Below, in pieces: positions 46,454-56,376 of a stretch of DNA of 64,000 bases. The stretch comes from Puccinellia tenuiflora (taxonomy: Eukaryota; Streptophyta; Magnoliopsida; Poales; Poaceae). Below the pieces are notes generated by a model. That model searched no databases, had not been told where the DNA came from, and saw only the letters and a program-made list of their open reading frames with translations. Each line of letters begins with the position of its first letter. Position 1 is the first letter of the stretch. Location of the stretch: positions 107,883-171,882 of the forward strand of contig QRDG01002521.1 in assembly GCA_012064385.1 (NCBI GenBank), written 5' to 3'. The position numbers and the translations under genes were made by a program.

Positions 46454-48600
46454 ATGACGACGGCCAGCCTCCGCCGCCGCCTCCCTCTCTCGCCGGCGGC
46501 ACTCCCGCTAGACGACGACGACCTCCTCTCGGAGATCCTCCTCCGCCTCCCCCCGCTGCCCTCCTCCCTCCCGCGCGCCTCCGCAGTCTGCACGCACTGG
46601 CGCGGCCTTCTCTCCGACCCCGCCTTCCACCGCCGCTTTCGCATCCACCACCGCCGGAGCCCACCCCTTGTCGGTTTCATCGACACGTGTGAAGGAATCA
46701 CCTTCGAGCCGGCCCTGGACGCCCCCGACCGCCTCCCACGCGGGCGCTTCTCCCTGAAGATCGACGACCGCTACAAGACCCTCGGATGGCGCCACGGCCT
46801 CGCGCTCTTCTTCCTCCCGATCCCATTCCAGCTCCTGGTGTGGGACCCCGTCGCCGGCGAACTGCACTGCCTTTCCATCCCCCCCGAGTTCAGGCTCGAG
46901 TACGACCCGCTGTTGAACCCCATCAGCGGGGCGGTGCTTCGCGCCGCCGGAGATGACCTCGACGACCACTTCCAGGTGGTCCTGGTAGGCAGCGAGGGGA
47001 AGCAGCAGCATAGACGAGCCCTCGCCTGCGTTTACTCGTCGGAGACCGGAGTGTGGGGTGATTTCGTATCCACGCCGTTTCCATCCAAAGCTATGATTTT
47101 TGACCACGAGCCCGCTGTGCTGGCTGGGGATTGCCTTCACTGGTTGATCATTGCGACTTCGGTTATTATTCTTGAGTTTGATCTGGATAGGCAGAGCCTA
47201 GCTGTGACATCGGTGCCAGCGTACATGGTTACCGCCGGTGGCAGTCGCCATCCCCGGGTGATTCGGGCAGAGGGTGGGGGGATGGGTTTGCTCTTCATCT
47301 CCAACCACACTACCAAATTGTGGAGGAGGGAGACAGACTGTGATGGTGTCGTATCATGGGTGCGGGGAAGAAATGTCGATCTGGACAAGTTACTTCCCCC
47401 AGATTCACTGAAAGACGGGCTAAGTATGATCGGGTATGCTGAGGAAAATAATCTGGCGTTCTTCGAGACAGTTCTTGGTGTCTTCATGGTCCATCTTGAG
47501 TCACTGCAGCTCAAGAGACTTTCTAAAACCAACAACGATTCTCACTATCATCCATTCGAACTAGTCTATACTGCAGGTAATATCTTGGCTTCAATGTCCT
47601 GGCATAACAAAACCGAATTATCTTTGATGATTAGTTTATTAAATGCTGTTCACATCCTTCTGTGTTAAGCTAATAATTTTAAGCATTGTCATATCACTCG
47701 TTTCTTTTGCTTCTTGATGACCTTTTCAACATATCTGTTCTGTACCCTACTCAGTGTTGTTTCTAATATTATTGTTTTATCATCAAACTATGGACTATCT
47801 GCTTGAACTCAGAGCTATGAAGGAAGAATAAAAACTATATGAACTTAAGCAGACACGCCATGAGAGGGAATTATCCAGAGGCTATGCATTCGCGAAGCAA
47901 TCAAATGAAAAATCTATTTTGTTGATGCAGTGGATCGACATGATACCTAAATTATATGAAAATCCATACGATCAACACCGAGTTTGGCCAATTCTTTGTA
48001 TTATTATCACTCAACTAAACTTCGCCCCTCTTGCTTGCCAACTGAAATATGCAAGAGTTGTATAATGGTAGTGTAAGAGCTTAGTTGCAGTGCACTATTT
48101 TCTTCAAGTTGAGATACATAGCAGTTTGAAATTGAAAACAATTGTCTGAAAACTTAGTTTGAACCAACTAAAATGTTGAATAGGTAGCTCACTTGGTACA
48201 TTTGGAAGCTTAAAAGCTAGTTATATTTCTTTCGTTCAATATTTTTATCTCTGCTGATCTTTGTAATAATCTTATATCCATAATATCGACTGGGTTTCAA
48301 ACTTAGAAAGTAATTGTACATTTTATCAATTATGTTATACTCCTATTGCAAGTGACAAGTTCATTTATACCATGAAAAATCATTAAATTGAGGCCATTTA
48401 ATCTCTTCAAATTACGGCTGCGTGTATATGTAAAATCTAGTTGATGCCTCCTTGTATCTATTTGGCTTTTTCTTTGGCATATCATTGGTTGTTTGACTTA
48501 TGCTTGTAAAACAGGCATTGGTGGTGGACACAATAGAGCTACAACTGTGAAGCATTGGTTGACACGATGGACACAATACATAGGACGACTGTTCAGTTAG
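46454..48600 (+). CDS. F-box protein gene 2 (intact, two exons)
   Basis: 402-residue F-box protein, a likely SKP1-binding substrate adaptor of an SCF ubiquitin ligase. The start is MTTASLRRRLPLSPAALPLDD. The F-box DLLSEILLRLPPLPSSLPRA sits at about residues 20-60. The rest has the repeated short motifs of the F-box-associated region, such as LLVWDPVAGE, GAVLRAAG, ACVYSSETGVWGD and PAVLAGDCLHW. Exon 1 ends at 47576 (VYTA plus one base) before GTAATA. Exon 2 (48515-48600) follows TAAAACAG and reads GIGGGHNRATTVKHW to a TAG. The two exons total 1209 nt. It is one of three paralogues in the window, with the same intron position and phase. The substrate is unknown. Confidence 0.88.
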
Positions 48601-49505
48601 ATATGCTATTGTGACCACGACACCCGTTCTAATCCTATATCCTATAGGCTATAGCTGCTTCAGGTTGTAGTTGGGAGTGCTAAAAAATTTGTCTCATATT
48701 TATCTTATGTGGATGCATCTGAGAAATTAAGTCTCCATTCAAAGAGATTCCCCGCCCCTCTCAAAAGTTGTTTGGATTATTTTCACATATATAGGTTATC
48801 CCTCGGCTATATGGCTCTAATCATGTTTTCAGTTTGTGTATGATTTCCTACAATTTGGAATAGTATTGGAGCAGTGAAATTTTAAAATGTTATGGTCAGC
48901 AGACCATTCACCTTATCACTCTCCTTTTTCAGGTCAACGGCATGTGTGTGCTGCTAGACAGCTAGAGGCTTGGATCGCGAATGTGTATGCAAATATGTAC
49001 AGACATAAGGTGACCAGAGGCAAGCACTGCCAGAGAATGCAGAAATGAATTCCTAGTTAACTATAAATCACACTTGCGAATCCAACCCACAAGTCTGACG
49101 AGACACGTAGCTCTTCATAGGAATGGAATGATTCTCTTTTCTTTTTGTGAAAAAAGTTTGGAATGCATTGCTTGCTAGAATCTTCTCTTTAGAATGGTTC
49201 GACAGGCACGTGAAATCCTCTAAAAAAAAACTGAGTTTCTATTGCGAGAAAGAGTTGCCGAAAATTGCCTTTAAGTCGCAACTGTATATTTTGTGCAGTG
49301 GGCTTTCATTATCCTGGGCTTTCTTCTAGTGGGCCTTTATCAGGCTCCCAGCCGCTATAGGTCACCTGCCCTAAAATGATACTCTCAAAAAAAAAAAACC
49401 TGCCCTAAAATGAAAGGATCGCCTCCACTCCACTTCACTCACTCACAGACTAGCTAGCTGCTCCACATCGCGGCGGCTGCTTCCACTCTAGTCTCCACTC
49501 CCCGC
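48601..49505. other. Spacer between F-box genes 2 and 3
   Basis: Probable 3' flank of gene 2 and promoter of gene 3; no other gene is seen. Confidence 0.5.
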
Positions 49506-52500
49506 ATGGGCTCCGAGGAAGGCGAGATGCTGGAGAACGACGACCTCCTCTCCGAGATCCTCCTCCGCCTGCCCCCTCAGCCGTCCTCCCTCCCGCGCGC
49601 CTCCGCCGTCTGCAAGCGCTGGCACAGCCTCGCCTGCAACCCCGGCTTCTGCCGCCGCTTCCACCGCCACCACCGCCGCAATCCTCCACTCCTCGGTTTC
49701 TTCGACGCATACAATTACAAATCCCTCAAATTCGTGCCCACTCTCAATGCCTCGAATCGTGTCCTACCCGGTCGCTTCTCCATTCCCGATGCCCCGAATC
49801 GTGTCCTGCCGGGTGGCTTCTCCATTCGCAGTCCCTATACCTCCCATGGATCTCACCATGGTCTCGTATTCATCCTCGGCGACAACCACGACGATGATTT
49901 CCGCCATATCCTGGTGTGGGACCCTGTCACCGGGGACCAGCACCGCCTTGACATTCCGCCGGAGTTCGAAGATCGTATCTGCAAACACGGGGCGGTGATC
50001 CGCGATGCCGGAGACGTCCACTTCCGGGTGGTCTTGGTACTGGGAGACACCGACGACGGACAACATAGACGAGCGCTCGCCCGTGTTTACTCCTCAGAGA
50101 CCAACTTATGGGGTGATCTCATCTCAATGCCGCTTCCACCCGAGGCGAATATGATGACACTTCCTATGGTTGTTATGAGAACTCCTGCTGTGCTGGTTGG
50201 GGGTTCCCTTTACTGGCAGCTAGGTGGAAGTATTTCTGGAATTCTCGAGTTTAATTTGGAAAGGCAGAGCCTAGATCTGATACGGGTGCCAGTGAATATG
50301 CGTCCGGGCTACTTTTCGGTTATACGGAATGAGGGTGGTGAGCTTGGTTTCCTATCCGTGTCAGACTTCACCGCCCAATTATGGAAGAGGACTACTGATG
50401 GTGATGGCGTTGCATCATGGGTGCTGGGAAGAACTATTGAACTGGACAGGCTACTTTCCCTCAATCCAGCCGAGCATAAGTACGTTTTGGTACGAGGGTT
50501 TGCTGAGGGGAATAATATGGTGTTTCTCAGCACTGTTAAAGGGGTCTTCATGGTCCAGTCATTGCAGTTCACGTTCGTGAAACATTATGATCCCATCGGT
50601 ATGGATTCCTACCATCCATTCGAAAGCGTCTTTACTGCAGGTAATAGATTCCAGCCATAAGAGAACTAAGTTATTTTATGGTTATTTGTTGATGGAATGA
50701 TTCTTACATCCTTCTGTGTTAAGCTAACAATTTGATGTGGTGTCATAAGATCATTTGTTTCTTTTGCTGTTTGATGACCTATTCAACATATAGCATTTTG
50801 TTACTGTAGTGCTTATATTCTCATGCTTGTGTTGTGTTTTTTTATGGTTATATGATCTGGATTCACATCTGTACCCGTAGCTAGTGTCTACATATTTTAT
50901 GCCACCAGTTCAGTCTCCGTAATCAGGCGATGGACCTATAGCCTGTCATCATGTATCTGGTTTGTCAAAAAATGTACTCCTTCCATCTCGGTTTATAAGT
51001 CATAATTTGTGTTTCTCTACGACCAAGGTGAAAATGGATTGGCCATGCAAAATTTATCTCCCCAATATTTCACCCAATTAGTACTCTCATGTTTAATGCC
51101 AACATTAACTGGGGAAAGACCATACCCAATCGGGATGATTTAATTGTGCATGCATTGGTCGAGTATATCACCGCATGCATGCAAATTGGTCACCCCCTAA
51201 TTAACTGCTCCTAGTTAATGCTAATTGTGCCCTACTCTTGGTATTACCTGGTTTTCATATTGTGACTTATAAACCGAGATGGAGGGAGTAGTGATTTTCA
51301 ATATTACCTATTATCATTGATTTATCTGGTTCAAGTCAGAGCTACCAAACGGTCTTTTATAAACTCATTACATGAATATATAACCCATAAAACAGTGAAC
51401 ATCAAGATTGACAAATTTTGTTCTGTAATAACTAAACCAGATTTCACTGATGCATATTGACATATACAAGAATTTTATAAGGGTAGTTTTGGTGCGTAGC
51501 TGCAGTGCAATGTTTCTCAAGATAAGATACATCAGAGTTGGAAGTTGAAGTTAACATGAAAAACTAGCTTGAATCAACTGAAATGTCAAATAGATTGCTT
51601 GTAATTTACGAATATTGTTAGTTCTTTCACTTTTTGGACAGCCTGTTACGAGTGACAAGTCCATTTGCTCTACCGAAAACTAATAAATTGAGTTGATTTG
51701 ATTTTCTGGCTACATTTTATTTGAAGATAATCTAAATCTGAAGTCATGATCACTTTCTTGCTAGGATTTATTAGTATGATTATATATAAGGATGGCAATG
51801 GGTAGGGTATGGGCAGGGTAGAGCAATACCATACCCATACCCATATAGTTTATGGGTATAAAATTATACCCATACCCTTACCCACGGGGATGAAAATATA
51901 CCCATACCCATACCCGGCGGGTATCTATACCCATTGGGTACCCGTTGGGTAGATCAAATAGTAGACAAATTTTTCCTAGTGTCACATTCATAAGTACCAC
52001 ATTTGTAAAAAAAACAACTATCTCAACTCAATAATAGGTAGATGAATACATGACACTTATCTAACTTCGAAAATCACAAACTCATGGTCATATCTAGCAA
52101 GTAAACGGCGTAGGGGTCATATTCAGTATAAATGGGGAGGATATGGGTTTACCCGCGGGTACAGGGCTGTACCCATGCCCTACCCACGAGTTGGCGGGTA
52201 GGGTATGGGTACTACCCATGGGTATAAAAATATACCCATACCCTCCCCATACGGGTACGGTACCCGCGGGTACCCGTACCCATGGGTAAAATTGACATCC
52301 TTAATTATATATTGTTCCCTATATGACATGCGGCGAGCTTAATAAATCGGGATAGCTTGTCTGTCCTTACCAGCTAATATTCTGAGTGTGCATGTTCTCC
52401 ATGTTCATTAACATATACTGCTTTTGGGATTTATTTCAATTAGACACTATGTGTGGTTTATTATGTTTTCCTAATGTTGTGTCATTTTTTTTATTACTCC

Positions 52501-52625
52501 CCTGAGCTATGTATGTCATTGGTTGCATGTGATTGGTTGTTTTACTCCTTATGTTTGCAGAAACACACAATCAAGGACCTGAAGAGTTTGATCTTTTCGA
52601 ACAATCCATAGGATGGCCCGAATAG
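49506..52625 (+). CDS. F-box protein gene 3 (intact, two exons)
   Basis: 399-residue F-box protein, a paralogue of genes 1 and 2. The start is MGSEEGEMLENDDLLSEILLRL (read in parts), and the F-box directly follows the start. F-box-associated motifs are ILVWDPVTGDQHRL, RALARVYSSETNLWGD, PAVLVGGSLYW and ILEFNLERQSLDLIRVP. Exon 1 ends at 50640 before GTAATAG. Exon 2 (52561-52625) follows TTTGCAG and reads ETHNQGPEEFDLF... to TAG at 52623. The exons total 1200 nt. Unique to this copy is a 42-bp in-frame duplication near 49748-49831 that repeats NRVLPGRFSI. The 1.9-kb intron contains a Stowaway and a hAT-type MITE. An SCF adaptor role is inferred from the family; the target is unknown. Confidence 0.88.
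49748..49831 (+). repeat. 42-bp in-frame tandem duplication in F-box gene 3
   Basis: GCCTCGAATCGTGTCCTACC and GCCCCGAATCGTGTCCTGCC start two 42-bp copies, adding 14 codons in this paralogue only. Confidence 0.85.
50977..51288. mobile_element. Stowaway-type MITE in the intron of F-box gene 3
   Basis: Ends CTCCTTCCATCTCGGTTTA and (inverted) CTCCCTCCATCTCGGTTTA, TA on both sides, 312 bp. Confidence 0.9.
51787..52303. mobile_element. hAT-type MITE with GGGTAT/ATACCC repeats, in the intron of F-box gene 3
   Basis: 517 bp with ends TAAGGATGGCAAT and (inverted) TAAGGATGTCAAT, and the 8-bp duplication ATTATATA on each side (51779-51786 and 52304-52311). Dense repeats of CCCATAC, GGGTATGG and CCCGCGGGTA fill both halves. 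Confidence 0.88.
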
Positions 52626-53144
52626 ATATGCTACTGTAATGTACTGGTCGAGCAGGTAAGCTTATCTTCTGTTGTATGTTGAGTTATTCGAACTGTTCCT
52701 TCAAAAACTGTTTTGCTTTTCTTTTTACCGCCATTTCTCAAGTACCAAAATTTGTCCCGTCTTATGAAGCCACGGTGTAGCTTGCATGTTGTCCCGCCTA
52801 ATAATTGATAATACCAATACCTGACCATTTGGTTTTATATTTCCGTTGTTTTAATTATGTTTTATGCCATTTCACATTTGTGCTTACTTTGGATCGCTTG
52901 TGGTAACTAGTGAACTAACAATTGCCACACTACTTGAAGGCTTCATTATATCTTAATACTTCTGTTTCTTGTTTTCCTTGCGGTTATTGTAGTTTTGGAC
53001 GATTATTCTAGTGTTAAGTATTACAGTTAAATATTTTCTCAACCCGTCGCTCATTGTCCACCAAACATTTGTATATGTAATTGGCCGTTAGCCCTAATAT
53101 AATTTCTCAGGTCCAAAAGTTGAAACCACATGTAGTTGTGCTCC
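52626..53144. other. 3' flank of F-box gene 3
   Basis: AT-rich sequence; no gene seen. Confidence 0.5.
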
Positions 53145-53330
53145 ATAACAACAACAAAGCCTTTCAGTCCCAAACAAGTTGGGGTAGGCTAAAAAAAGGA
53201 CAGACCCAGTGCACGAGGCTCCCACACAAGGTGGGGTCTGGGGAGGGATTATAGGAACCTAGTCTTACCCCTGCAAAGTGTCTTGCAGAGAGGCTGGTTC
53301 GAACCCAGGACCTCTATGTGTATCCTAATT
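53145..53330 (+). mobile_element. SINE-like tRNA-derived element
   Basis: Contains AACAACAACAAAGCCTTTCAG, CAAACAAGTTGGGGTAGGCT and a box-B-like GGTTCGAACCC, wording typical of grass SINEs. The ends and target duplication were not resolved, and two SINE pieces may be joined. Confidence 0.6.
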
Positions 53331-54333
53331 TCTTCAGTTGTGGCCACCTGAATGTCTAATACCTTATATCAAACACATGATCAAAATGACATGACTAGAT
53401 TAAGCTTGCTTTCATCACTAATTATTACTAGCAAATATTATGAATAAAAGTAGTGGTGAAAATATTGTTTTGTGACAGGTGTAGATCCCAACTATTAGTC
53501 CATCAGAAATAAGTATAGGTTATTTAGTAAGGATATATATATTTTGCTAGGAAAGTGATCGGTTTAGTTAGGAAGATAGAAGAGTTAGGAAAGGTAGGAT
53601 TCTATTTCAGTTCTTAGGCATCAATCTAGCCTTCCATATAGAAGGTCCTATAAAAGGGACACCATGACCCCTTATGTATAATCCAAACATAAGCTAGTAG
53701 TGATCTAAGCCCCCAACCTTCTCTTTCTCTTCCCTGACACCATGGCTGACCAACCCTTGCTCCTTGGAGATGTATGCTGAACAGTGTCACATTCTCGGGT
53801 CTTAAGATCAGCACCAATCTTAGCAATGACATGCTTGATGCCATGCAGACTGAAAATGAGTTATTTTGGACCTGATGAAGTAAAATGATAGATGATCTGT
53901 TGCTTCAGGCTTGTACTGCATACTTTGGAGAAATTCAGTTTATTAGTGCTAAAAGGTGAGCTTGAAGCCAGATGTTCATATGACCACTGTTCTTTTGGCC
54001 AAATACTTCTAACATTAGAAGTAGAAGGTGTGCCACTACACTACAAACTGCCTATTGTAGTTCTCTGTTTCAAATGTTGTTTTTATCTAATAGTGCTGAT
54101 ATCATTCAACTTTAGAGCTTTTTACACAATTTCCACAAAAAATCTAGGTGTGGAACAACTCCCAACAGTTTGTCCTGAAAGAATAGTACTACAAAATTGT
54201 TTTGGCGGTCTCACATGTCAATCGATCTTGCTTTGCATTTCTTCGTGTATCTTTGATTGCTTGTATTTGGTTATCTTCCGCGTTGTATCAGGTGGGAAGA
54301 TACCGACGCCAGGTTTTTGCATAAGATATCTTC
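53331..54333. other. Intergenic DNA, no gene seen
   Basis: A CTATAAAAGGG box near 53650 is followed by a short leader-like stretch, possibly a decayed LTR. The open frame at 53892-54338 shows nothing recognisable. Confidence 0.4.
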
Positions 54334-54342
54334 CATGATGTG

Positions 54343-54754
54343 AGGGGGGCGTTTTGGTGCCCGGGCTCATCTGCTCCCGGTTACTGTTCCGATTTTTTTT
54401 AAATATGAAAATGCTTCGAAAAATTCTGAAAAAAATTGGACATGAACATATTCAAGTATTCAACACTCGTGTAAATTTTCGACAGAAAATATCAATTTTT
54501 GCGCCCTGTGCAAAAAAGACAAATCTGTCTTTTTGAATAGTGGACTGTTCACCCATTTTGTCTGTCAGATATTTGTCTTTTTCGCACAGGGAGCAAAAAT
54601 TGATATTTTTTGTCGAAAATTTACATGAGTATTGAATACATGAATATGTTTCCGCACAATTTTTTTCAGATTTTTTTGAAGCGTTTTCAAAATTCAAAAA
54701 AATCGGAACAGTAACCGGGAGCATATGAGCCCGGGCACCGTTTTGCATTTCCCC
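54343..54754. mobile_element. Mutator-type hairpin MITE
   Basis: 412 bp folding almost end to end: GGTGCCCGGGCTCAT at the left is matched by ATGAGCCCGGGCACC at the right, and the pairing continues inward through the CAGAAAATATCAATTTTTGC region. It is flanked by the 9-bp duplication CATGATGTG (54334-54342 and 54755-54763), the size expected for Mutator-like elements. Confidence 0.92.
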
Positions 54755-54769
54755 CATGATGTGCGCTTT

Positions 54770-55092
54770 TGTCAGCGACCCGCCTCCAGACACCAGTACT
54801 TCGGAGAGCAACATAGGCGATCAAGCTAACGGACCGCTAGCAGGCCGGCCCAACAGGAGCAAGAGGGCTCCGGCCTGGCTAGCGGATGGAAACTGGACGA
54901 CATGAGGAGACGGAGAGCTATTTATGTGAGGCTCGCCTTGTAGAGAGGGAGTGGAGAGAAAAGAAGAATCCGGACGGCAGTGCCGTATGTATGAACTAGC
55001 TCGGAGGGTGGATGGGTGGATCGGGCTAGATCCCTAACAATTTTCCAATTCTTAGTGCGATTTTTGTGAGAGTTTTCCTGTTGGTGCTTACA
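54770..55092 (+). repeat. 5' LTR of the Gypsy element
   Basis: 323 bp, TGTCAGCGACCC...GGTGCTTACA. The first 161 bp match the visible part of the 3' LTR with two mismatches, both at about 54927. Confidence 0.9.
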
Positions 55093-55094
55093 AG

Positions 55095-55108
55095 TGGTAA
55101 TCAGAGCC
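55095..55108 (+). other. Primer-binding site (initiator Met tRNA type, one extra base)
   Basis: TGGTAATCAGAGCC differs from the usual TGGTATCAGAGCC by one added A, which may weaken priming. Confidence 0.8.
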
Positions 55109-55308
55109 TCAAAGATCCCCGATCTGGAGTTCCCCACCCACTCCTATCCCACGCGATTTTTGTCTCGCTATCGCTCGGAAATCATGGAGAATCTCTCGCC
55201 GGAGAGCAAGGCCATCTACGATCTCCTCAAGGTTGAGACGACGGTGGAGTATGAAGCCCGCTTCCTCGACTACAAAAAGGAAACACTCGATGCGGTTCGC
55301 AAATTCGT

Positions 55309-55451
55309 AATGATGAAACTATGTGATGTTTGTGAGGCAGCAGGTTCCAGACGTACTCTTTTCCTCTCAGGGTACCTAACGGGACTGGGAGGTTTTTAAT
55401 GAGGCGGCCTGCTGACCTAATATATGGTGGTTGAAAATTCAAAAAAAAAAT
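55309..55451 (+). mobile_element. Short poly(A)-tailed retroposed fragment in gag
   Basis: A 143-bp sequence unrelated to gag, ending in ten or more As, sits between AAATTCGT (55301-55308) and a near copy AAATTTCGT (55448-55456). The gag frame joins across it (RKF then VVDTD). This is the structure of a 5'-truncated LINE-mediated insertion; the source transcript is unknown. Confidence 0.75.
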
Positions 55452-56376
55452 TTCGTGGTCGACACCGATAAACAAATCAAGACGGTGAACACCACGGTCG
55501 AATCCGTCCGCTCCGCCATGACTTCGGATCTGGAGGCCGTGAAGGAGTCCATCGGCAGCGACCTCGACTCCGTCAAATCCTCCTTGAGCTCCGAGATCGC
55601 GGCCTTAGCGGAGGCCATCAAGCAACTTCCGCGACCCGATCCTGACGGGCACGCGCAGCATCACTTCCACACCATGGACCTGAGCGAGGGCGCCGCTGGC
55701 CCAGATGGGCACCGCTATGATCTTCAAAACCGGGGGAAGGCATGTGTCTCATCTATGTCTTCTACGGTCGGAGGTAATTGCTCTGACCGCCAAAATTTTC
55801 ATTCCTCCAGTTATCATCAAATTCAGTCTGTAAGTTCTGACCATTCCCCACATGGTCCGCGCATCGACTTGCCCCAATTTGATGGAGCAAATCCGAAACT
55901 GTGGCAAAGGCGTTGTGAGGAATATTTTCTCAGGTGGTAGACACCGCAGAATTTGAAGATCTCGTACGCATCTTCCATGTTCACGGGTGCAGCTGCAACT
56001 TGGTTGGACGCTTATCTGGAACAGACACCGAATTCAGGTTGGCAGGAGTTCGCGGCAGCTGTTCTGGAATGTTTTGGTCGCAATCAGCATACTCTCCTGG
56101 TCCGTCGCCTCTTCCACATCTGCCAAACGTCAACAATTGAAGATTATGTGCAGCGCTTTGCGGAATTGATTGATCAACTCTCTGCTTATGAAGCTCGCCC
56201 AGACCCATTGCATTATACTACCCGTTTCCTTGATGGATTGCAGCCTTCCGTACGTGTGTTAGTAGCGATCCAACAACCACGCAGTCTGGATGCTGCCTAT
56301 ACGCTGGCACTCTTGTATGAGGAACTAGGGGATGGCAGTACCCCGTTAAATAGACCAGCAACTCCACTGATAGGGA

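Noticed and set aside
53892..54338. 148-codon plus-strand frame
   Set aside because: Leucine/cysteine-rich low-information peptide without homology that I recognise, ending at the MITE; likely chance.
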